The notes below the pieces were generated by a model. The model worked only from the letters and a program-made list of their open reading frames with translations, had not been told where the DNA came from and searched no databases. Position numbers and translations under genes: made by a program. From assembly GCA_013146195.2 (NCBI GenBank), contig CM028381.1, positions 94,257,255-94,321,254 of the forward strand: a stretch of 64,000 nucleotides of DNA, written 5' to 3'. This document shows, in pieces, positions 56,494 through 64,000 of this stretch; positions within the stretch are counted from its first letter, which is position 1, and each line of letters starts with the position of its first letter. This DNA is from Codonopsis lanceolata (lineage: Eukaryota; Streptophyta; Magnoliopsida; Asterales; Campanulaceae).

Positions 56494-56884
56494 GATTTGG
56501 ATTCCTGCGAACATTAGTACCTTTTTTTTTTGTATATCCTTTTTTTTAGAAGAAACCTATACAAACGTTATGATATAATGCAATATAACGTATATGATGC
56601 AATATGTTACACATGCAAAAATAAATTCACACAGAAAATAAAACTATACCAGACATCTAAAATGTAATGGCACGTTGTACTTCAAGAAAAGGGATTTTTA
56701 AGAATACACCTTTGGATTAAAGCGGGCTTTTCAGGTGATATCGGGACGGGAAAATGGTTGAATTTCTTATCCTTTCGGTGCCCTGTGGCTGTTGAGCCCG
56801 TGCTCGTAGCCGTCTTTCATAGGTCTTCTTTTCTTTTCGCGATCAGACGCAGGAATAGCAGACGATGGTTGGAGCCGAAATATC

Positions 56885-57142
56885 ATGGTACCAGGTAGCA
56901 CATCTATCTGGGATAATGGAGATACTGATGATGAGGACGAGGACACTTCTGGGGGCTCTCATGCTGATGAGTCTAGGGCTTCTTTTGCGCCTTCAGAAGG
57001 AGTATATGGGCCCAGCTCGGTGGACGCCGTAGGCATTGATAGACCGCTCGGGGCTAAGGCTGCAAGAAAAGGAATTATTTCTGGGGAAAAACAAAGGGGG
57101 TATAGGCAGTATATAAATATGTACAATGCAAATAATGTATAA
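56885..57142 (+). pseudogene. Remnant of the second antisense gene (acidic tail) in copy B
   Basis: The frame reads DTDDEDEDTSGGSHADES, then SEGVYGPSSVDAVGID. Its DNA matches the reverse complement of 44880-45080, the tail of the DUF7745-like gene of copy C. The body of that gene (about 1.9 kb in copy C including the spacer) is missing between about 56860 and 56885. This indicates an internal deletion in the lineage of copy B rather than a separate small gene. Confidence 0.6.
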
Positions 57143-57393
57143 TATAGACGTCTTAATAAGTATTCCTAAGTTGCACCTTAGGACCTGTAAAATTATATTT
57201 TAGTGTTTTAATATGAGCTGCTTTGTCGTGGTTTTTCTCTTCTATCAGTCGAGCCTCTGATGTGCTGAAGACTGGAGGTAGTACGCTGAGGGCTTCAAAT
57301 AATGTCTTCCCTCTCATTTTTATTATATATTTTTTTATAATCATTTTTTAATTTTTTTTTTTATTTATTCATTTTTTTTGTGCTCTAATTTTT

Positions 57394-57510
57394 GCCTAGG
57401 CCGCCCTTTCGGGTTTTCAACCTTGCGCGCCCTTATTTTTTTATTTTTTTTTCATTTTTTTATAGGCCCTAATCTTTGCCTAAGCTGCCCTTTCAGGTTT
57501 TCAACCTAGC
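57394..57510. repeat. Paired stem-loop motif (copy B)
   Basis: Two copies about 82 bases apart (from GCCTAGGCCGCCCTTTCGGG at 57394, and a more diverged GCCTAAGCTGCCCTTTCAGG from about 57477), each between T-rich tracts. They are equivalent to 5053-5167 in copy A. Confidence 0.55.
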
Positions 57511-57546
57511 GGGCTGGAGAGCGAAGCATTGGCTGGATAGGATGGC

Positions 57547-58823
57547 TCAGGCATAGTACCTTTTGAGTTTGTCGAGGTTGAAAGGCTGGACAAGATCTTC
57601 CCCATCTTGGTTTGTGAGAAGAACGGCACCTCCTGATCGGATCTCCTTAACAATGTACGGTCCCATCCAGGGAGACTTCCATTTTCCCCTAGTATCAACG
57701 TAACTAGGGGGTTTTTCTCGAAGCACGAGGTCCCCAACTTGGATATCACGGCCTTTGACTTTTTTGTTGAAAGCTCGGGCGATACGCCTTTGATATGCCC
57801 GGGTACGCTCCAAGGCTAACAGGCGTCGTTAATCAATTAGGGCCAATTCTTCGTACCGCCCTTTGACACAGTCAACTTCTGCTATATCAGCTTCCATCAT
57901 TACTCTCAATGTTGGAATTTCCACTTCTATAGGTAGTACCGCTTCCATGCCATATGCCAGAGAGTAGGGGGTAGCCCCAGTGGGTGTGCGGACTAACCTA
58001 CGGTAGCCCCAGAGGGCTAGTGGCAATTTTTCTGGCCAGTCTCTTCCTGTATCAGCCATTTTTCTGATGATGTTCTCGAGAGTTTTGTTGGCTGCTTCAA
58101 CGGCACCATTGGCTTGTGGCCGGTAGGGGGAGGATTTGTGTCTTTGGATCTTGAACTCGTCTAGCAGACGGTTTACGTCCCCTTCGAAATGAGAGTCGTT
58201 GTCAAAGATGATCTTGAAAGGTACCCCATAGCGGTATATGATATTGGCCCGAATAAATTCGGACACCTTTCGTGCGTTTAGGATCTTGTAGGAAGAGGCT
58301 TCTACCCACTTTGTGAAATGTAATCGGCGGTGACGTATTCATGGCCATTGGATCCCTTAGGGTGAATTTGACCTATGACGTCGATACCCCATGTTGAGAA
58401 GGGCCAGAGGGGCGTGAGTTGTATAGGGCGTGTGGGGGCACATCTTTGTAGATTGGCAAAGCGTTGACATTTGTCGCAATGTCGCACCCACCTAATACAA
58501 TCAGTTTCGAGCGTACTCCAATAGTACCCCTGTCGAATGACTTTCTTTGATAGCTTATGGCCCTTCATATGGGGCCCACAGGTACCACCGTGTAGTTGGT
58601 CCATAATTTGCTCAGCTTTGGCCTGATTGACACATAGTAGGTTGAGGCCTTGATAGTGCCTCTTATACAGGCTGCCACCGCTGAGTACGAATTGGGAGGC
58701 CCATCTTCGTAGGGAGACTCTCCCTCTTTTGTCTAAGCCAGGAGGATAAAGATTTTTCTGGAGCAGATTTAGGATGTCAGCATACCAGGGCTCATGATGC
58801 GCCCGGAGGCTGCGTGATTTCAA
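57547..58823 (-). pseudogene. Integrase of copy B, broken
   Basis: 58823-58302 holds the N-terminal part (HGGTCGPHMKGH, CDKCQRFA) and the first core Asp (WGIDVIGQIHPKG). A short deletion near 58320 and a frame change lead to 58266-57829. That segment has IIFDNDSHFEGDVNRLLDEF (second Asp kept, the usual Gly changed to Asp) and GAVEAANKTLENII (Glu). 57813-57547 is the C-terminal part with KWKSPWMGPYIVKEI, ending KLKRYYA. A stop (near 57830) separates the last two parts. Confidence 0.85.
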
Positions 58824-59349
58824 AACAGTATCTTGGAGTGACCTTCTTCCGACTATAAATGGCTGTGGACTTTGGTTTCAAGGCGGGAATACGGACCCAT
58901 GGCCTTGAGTGGCCGGGCATCGGCGAATTGATTCCTATCTCGTGGCGGTAATGGAGCGAGATAGAACCAAATCGAGGCGGCCTATTAATTTGTCATGATA
59001 GAGCGCAATGAGGATCCTGGGTCCTCCATCTTCCTTCGACTTGATTTATGATCAGGGCCGAGTCTCCGTAGACTTCGAGATCTTTAGCTCCCCTTTTGAG
59101 AGCTTCTTCTAGGCCAGCAATACATGCTTCTTATTCCGCCGTATTATTTGAGCATTCGAACTCCAACCTTATAGCCAGCGGAGTATGAGAGTCAGCCGGA
59201 TCGATTAACAGGATTCCTATGCCAAAGCCTCTTTTGTTCGCGGATCCGTCAAAGAACATCTGCCAACAGGTGTCCTGGTCAGCGATTTCCAGGACACCTT
59301 CATCTAGGAAACCGGCCTAGTTGCATCTTCGCCTTCGTAGGTAGATCGC
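58824..59349 (-). pseudogene. Additional RNase H of copy B, decayed
   Basis: DNA homology to 6510-7060 of copy A continues through this stretch (for example the reading around CCGAGTCTCCGTAGACTTCG), but numerous small deletions leave no useful frame. Confidence 0.65.
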
Positions 59350-60270
59350 CTAAGTGTTCTCCGAATGGCGCTCCCTTTCGATAGACTTGAGAGTGACATA
59401 AGTTATGTCAAACTCGTTAAGAAGAAAGGACCACTTGGCCGGTCCGGTGACAACTGGCCATCGAAGATGTATTTGACGTGGTCCATCCCGGATATGAGCT
59501 TGATGAACCTTCCTTAGAGATAGGTTTTGAGCCTCTGAGTGGCCCAGACTAGGCCGGTGCAGCTTTTTTTCCAGTGCCGAATAATTTAGCTCGCTTCCTT
59601 GGAGCTTCCTACTTATGAAATATATGGCATTTTCAATGTAGGAATCTTCTTTCTCTTGGGCGAGCATAGCCCCTACTGATGTGTCTGTGACGGTTAAGTA
59701 TATGAGGAGAGGTTTATGTGTATGGGGTGGAGCTAGCACATGGGGATTGGTAAGGTAGGCTTTTATTTTCTCGAAGGCTAGCTGGCACTTTGCGTCCCAG
59801 ACTTGATCGGTATTCTTTTTTAGGAGTTTAAAGAGGGGCTCAGAGGTGGTGGTCAGCTGTCTAATGAAACGGCTGATGTACTGCAACCGGCCTAGGAAGC
59901 CTTTGACTTCGGTGGGAGTTTTCGGCTGTGGCATTTCTAGGATGGCTTTCACCTTTGCTGGCTCGATCTCGATGCCTTGCTCAGTTACTAAGAATCCCAG
60001 GACCTTGCCTCTGGTAACCCCGAAGGTGCATTTGGTGGGGTTAAGCTTCATCTGGTGCTTCCTGAGTCTTCCGAAGAACTTCCGAAGATCTTTATTTTGA
60101 GCACCATTGGCGTCGCTGGAATGCACAATCATATCATCGACATAGACCTCCATCTCTTTGTGGATCATGTCGTGGAAGAGGGTGGTGGCAGCCCTCTGGT
60201 AAGTGGCTCTGGCATTCTTTAGTCCGAATGGCATGATAGTGTAACAGTAAGTCCCCCAAGGAGTGTTGAA
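59350..60270 (-). pseudogene. Reverse transcriptase and RNase H of copy B, truncated by a LINE
   Basis: The frame from 60270 down is open for about 300 codons: SFNTPWGTYCYTIMPFGLKN, EVYVDDMIVHSSDANG (YVDD), LNPTKCTFGVTRGKVLGFLV, GFLGRLQYISRFIRQL and, in the RNase H part, LAQEKEDSYIENAIYFISRK. The upstream half of RT is missing because the LINE starts at about 60271. This is the best-preserved pol segment in the window. Confidence 0.88.
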
Positions 60271-61132
60271 TGATATGGACTCTAAACACGTTCTCATACA
60301 AGCGGGTAATCAAGAAGATTTTCAGCGGCTATGGATCAAGGACCTATGGTATCTCGGTAAGTATCCCATGCGAGTATTTAAATGGACGCCTAACTTTCGG
60401 CCTGACATTGAAAGTTCAATTGCTCCGGTTTGGTTCTCCCTACCAGGTCTTCCCATTCATCTGTTCAATCGCTCAGCACTGTTTTCTTTGGCATCTTTAT
60501 TTGGCAAACCCTTAATGATCGACCAGCCAACAAGCATACTCTCCCGGCCAAGCGTTGCACACATATGCGTTGAGATCGACCTTCTCCACCCTTGCCCCGC
60601 CCGAGTTTGGGTAGACTGTGGCAACGCTTATCCGAGCTTTTGGCAACCAATAGAGGAGGAAAATAAACCTGAATATTGCTCTCACTGTTTTCGCCAGGGT
60701 CACAATGAGTTGATCTGCAAGTTTAAACACCCCGATATGAACAAGGCTGAGCCTCCTCCTCCTAAACCACAAACTTATCCTATTCCCCAGAAACCTCGCC
60801 AACGATGGACTCCAAAAGATCAACCCACCAGCCATGACAAAAGATCAAACCACCAGCCATGACAAGCAGCCCACCCATGCAAACCCTGTGAATCAACCCC
60901 TCAAGTTGCCAAAGACCCAATAGTGGATCAACCACCTCTTCCCACTTCTCCCAACAGATTTGCAGTCCTAGATGTTTTGGAAACAGAAGATGAAGATAAC
61001 ACTAGCCTAAATGCTCTCATTATTGAGACAGTCGCAAAGTTAAACAAACCGAAACAAAAACCTCCAGTTCCACCTTCTGATAGACAAACTCGCTCCCAGG
61101 CTTCCAAGCCATCACAAAGCTCCTCAATTTAA
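60271..61132 (+). pseudogene. LINE ORF1 (DUF4283 and CCHC), 5'-truncated
   Basis: The frame reads FQRLWIKDLWYLGKYPMRVF and WFSLPGLPIHLFNRSALFSL (C-terminal part of DUF4283), then the zinc knuckle CSHCFRQGHNELIC (CX2CX4HX4C). It stops near 60860 after a short tandem repeat of the CACCAGCCATGACAA type. The rest continues in another frame from 60923 (MDQPPLPTSPNRFAVLDVLE, acidic and then Ser/Lys rich) to 61132. This is a nucleic-acid-binding protein of the LINE ribonucleoprotein. The missing N-terminus and the frame break make it non-functional. Confidence 0.82.
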
Positions 61133-61136
61133 TTTT

Positions 61137-64000
61137 ATGGATATTAAAATCCTTTTTTGGAACATTCGGGGTATCGGTAATGACCCGTCCGTTAGCCGTT
61201 TAAAGAATCTTGTTCGCATTCATAACATCTCTATTGTGGCCGTTTTTGAACCTATGTTGGATATGGAAAAAGTAAGTCTCATTACTCGCCGTCTTCGATT
61301 CAGGTTCTCAGCTTCCAACTCTCTCAGCTCAATTTGGATATTTGCAAAATCTTCATTTGTTTGTAATATGATTAATGACTCATCTCAGCAAGTTACAATC
61401 CAGATTCAGCATTTTACTTGGCCTACTCACGCTCTTCTTACATGTGTTTATGCCAAGTGTGACACTGATGACAGGAAACCTCTCTGGGACGATTTGATCA
61501 GCATAGGCTCTTCTAATTCTAACACTCCTTGGTTGGTTGGCGGAGATTTTAATATTATCCTTCATCCTGCCGAGAAATCTGGTGGAGTGGGATGGGATCG
61601 TCTTGGAGCTTTAGATTTTCACGCTTGTTTGGCAACTACGGGTCTTACTGACCTAGGTTACTCTGGCAGCGATTTTACTTGGTGGAATAAAAGGGAAGGA
61701 ACAGCCACAATCCATGAAAGAATTGACCGAGTGTTGGGTAACCCGGCTTGGCTAGATAAATTCCCAGCGACTTCTATTCAGCATCTCAACCGAACTTGTT
61801 CTAACCATTCCCCTCTTCTAACAACCATTTCCAGTCAGGCTATTCGGGGTCCTTCTACGTTCCGATTTCTTAACATTTGGGCAAGTCATGCTACTTTTAA
61901 TGCTACGGTTTCGTCTGCTTGGAATTGCCACATTCAGGGGCGGCCTATGATTCATTTTTCCCGTAAGCTCAAGTTGGTTAAAGAGGCTCTTAAATTATGG
62001 AATAAGACAGTATTTGGCAACCTATTTGCTAACATTCAAAAGGCTGAGGAAGACGCCCTCGAAAAGGAATTATTTTTTGATCTTAACGCCTCTTCTGAAA
62101 ATAGGGAGGCTTCTATGGCAGCTCAGGCCCATTTACGGCAAATTCTTGTTCAAGAAGAGAGTTATTGGAAGCAAAAATCGAGACTTAAATGGCTTAAAGA
62201 GGGTCAAGGGAATATAAAGCTATTTCATGCTTCAGTTAAGCAACAGCAAAGATGGTTGCGTATCCATTCTATTCATGACTTGTCGGGTAACTTGCTTGAT
62301 TCGGATCAGACCATAAGGCAAGGAACAGTCCATTATTTTTCAAATCAACTTACCTCAGATGTGCTCATTCAACCTACTCTTAATGACAATGTTATTCCCC
62401 ATATTATCACGGAAGAATGGAATTCCTCTTTGTCATCTCCACCGTCCGTAACGGAGATTAAACATGCTATTTTCCAGTTAAATGGGGAGAGTGCGGCTGG
62501 GCCGGACGGTTTTAATGGCAAATTCTACACTCACTGCTGGGATATCATCGGCGAAGACCTTTGTAAAGCTATTCTGGAATTCTTCTCAGGTTTCTCTCTT
62601 CCAAAAGCTTGGGCTAGCAATCTCATCGTGGCAATTCCAAAGGTAGAAAATCCTTCTTCATTTAAGGATCTCCGTCCTATAACCCTTTGTAACTTTTGCA
62701 ACAAGGTGATATCTAAGGTAATTGCTTCCCGGCTTGCTCATGTTTTACCTTCTATAATTTCCGCCAACCAAAGTGCGTTCACAAAGGGGCGTACAATTCA
62801 TGACAATATTTTGCTAGCTCAAGAATTAATGAGTTTCCTAGGCAAAAGAGTTCCTGGCTCCAATGTTGCAATCAAGCTTGACATGGCCAAGGCATTTGAT
62901 AGGGTCTCTTGGCTGTTCCTTATATCAGTGATGCGTAAGTTCGGCTTTGGCGAAGTTTTTCTTGACATAATTTGGCGGCTTCTTTCTGAAAACTGGTTTT
63001 CGGTTAATATTAATGGAAGTCCTTCAGGCTATTTCTCTTCATCTTGTGGTCTTCGCCAAGGCGACCCCCTTTCTCCAAGCTTATTTGTTATAGCTGCCAA
63101 TTACTTTAGTAGATGCCTCAACATTCTGCAGCAACAAGTTTCTTATTCTGTCTACTCCTCTATAAGCGGCTGCCCATTATCTCTCACTTGGCATTTGCGG
63201 ATGACATTCTCATATTTTGTAACTGCAGCAAAAATTCCCTAGAGCAACACAAGGCTGTAATCGACCACTATGAGCAAGTGTCTGGGCAGCTAGTGAATTA
63301 TAATAAAAGCTCTTTTTATGTGGCTCCCTCTACTGATGCGGCAAAGGTCTCTGTAATCTCTTCTACTTTGGGTTTCAGTTCAGGCCACCTTCCCATTTCG
63401 TATCTTGGCTCCCCGTTGTATTTTGGTCGGAAAAAACCCCATTACTTTGATGGTCTCTTAAGTAAATTGTAGACTCGTATTTCTGGTTGGGCTGGGAACT
63501 GTCTTAACAAAGCAGGCCGTATCACTCTTATTAACCATGTGTTGTACTCCATGTTAAGTTATCAATTTGCTGCTTTAGATCCTCCGGCCTCAGTTATTGC
63601 TCTGATTGATAGAATGTGCTCAAACTTTTTCTGGGGCCAGGTTGATGGGAAAAACAAAGCCCATTGGGTCTCTTGGAAGAACTGCTGTAGACCTGCTATG
63701 GAAGGCGGGATTGGAATACAAAGTATGGCTAATATTGTTCTAGCTTTTGGTGTCAAACTCTGGTGGCACTTTCGCACCACGAAAACTCTATGGTCGTCAT
63801 TCCTTCAGACTCGGTATTGCTCCAACTCCCACCCCTCGATAGTTTTAAAAAAGGGATCCCATGTTTGGAATAGAATGCAGAAGGCTCGCAATATGGCTGA
63901 ACCGCAAATCTTCTAGATCATTGGCAAAGGTTCTTGCTCGCCTTGGTATGATAAATGGATTCACAATTTTCAGTTGCAAAAGCCGCCAGATTGTTCCATT
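61137..64000 (+). pseudogene. LINE ORF2 (endonuclease and reverse transcriptase), broken
   Basis: It starts MDIKILFWNIRGIGNDPS. The APE-type endonuclease has LVGGDFNIIL, GSDFTWWNKREG and HERIDRVLGN; the usual SDH near its end reads SNHSPLL, so a catalytic Asp appears replaced. RT has AAGPDGFNGKFY, FKDLRPITLCN, KLDMAKAFDRVSW and GLRQGDPLSPSLF. A frameshift near 63180 moves LAFADDILIF (the active site) into the next frame, where TAG codons follow at 63470 and 63914 within an otherwise typical C-terminal region (AGRITLINHVLYSML, FFWGQ, HWVSWKNCC). The first 701 codons are open. The frame continues past the window edge. Confidence 0.87.

Larger units (their letters stand above)
56494..57546. other. 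Convergent intergenic region of copy B
   Basis: AT-rich spacer between the PMD gene (+) and integrase (-). It holds the remnant of the second antisense gene and the paired stem-loop motif (separate entries). No other gene seen. Confidence 0.55.
47792..60270 (-). mobile_element. Ty3/gypsy Tat-like retrotransposon, copy B (3' part)
   Basis: On the minus strand: RT and RNase H (60270-59350), additional RNase H, integrase (58823-57547), an antisense PMD gene (53022-56493, +), polypurine tract and 3' LTR (49575-47792). It is inserted in the PMD gene of copy C (left flank CGACG). It carries a solo LTR (49870-51836) and a SINE (54162-54576), and is cut at 60270 by a LINE. Gag, protease and 5' LTR should lie beyond the LINE, outside the window. 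Closely similar to copy A. Confidence 0.86.
60271..64000 (+). mobile_element. L1-type plant LINE, 5'-truncated, running off the window
   Basis: It begins abruptly within ORF1 at the junction with the RT of copy B, then holds ORF1, a short gap and ORF2 (endonuclease plus RT). The 3' end, A-tail and target duplication lie beyond 64000. The 5' truncation is usual for target-primed reverse transcription. Confidence 0.85.

Noticed and set aside
1..64000. CRISPR arrays, tRNA or rRNA genes
   Set aside because: No regularly spaced repeat array and no full cloverleaf; tRNA-like boxes occur only inside SINEs.

Overview
The window is plant nuclear DNA, most likely from a eudicot. The evidence is Ty3/gypsy elements of the Tat type carrying plant-mobile-domain (PMD) genes, a Ty1/copia element with an initiator-Met-tRNA primer site, a plant L1-type LINE, tRNA-derived SINEs, Stowaway MITEs and two broken UGT73-type glycosyltransferases. 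I see no gene that is convincingly intact and functional. All domain names rest on motif recognition by eye; no database search was run.

Layout. Positions 1-15317: Tat-like gypsy copy A, minus orientation, with gag, protease, RT, RNase H, additional RNase H and integrase on the minus strand, and an intron-containing PMD gene in antisense (+) between integrase and the 3' LTR. Copy A sits inside a copia element (15318-22440, minus) that also holds a 2-kb solo LTR with a perfect 5-bp target duplication (17754-19771) and a 78-bp LINE 3' fragment. Positions 22441-28500: an AT-rich accessory region with a ~260-bp direct repeat at each end, two copies of a ~1-kb unit with a 112-codon reading frame, a Tat-family solo LTR (25356-27176) and a Helitron-like 3' end. 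Positions 28720-33160: two tandem UGT73-like pseudogenes, followed by a SINE (33601-33785). Positions 33800-42491: non-genic DNA with two Stowaway MITEs, a ~550-bp inverted repeat around a copia 5' fragment, and a 100-N gap.

Positions 42592-47791: gypsy copy C, plus orientation, with a second antisense gene (DUF7745/PMD-like) that copy A lacks and of which copy B keeps only a tail remnant. Positions 47792-60270: gypsy copy B, minus orientation, inserted into the PMD gene of copy C. Copy B contains a solo LTR (49870-51836) and an unusual multi-unit SINE (54162-54576). Copy A provides the matching empty site for both. Positions 60271-64000: a LINE on the plus strand that interrupts the RT of copy B and runs off the window.

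The most interesting signal is the gypsy family itself. Three copies in one window show a retroelement carrying one or two spliced antisense PMD/DUF7745-type genes convergent with pol. A duplicated stem-loop motif between the convergent genes is kept in all three copies, and the LTR holds a second internal primer-site-like sequence.
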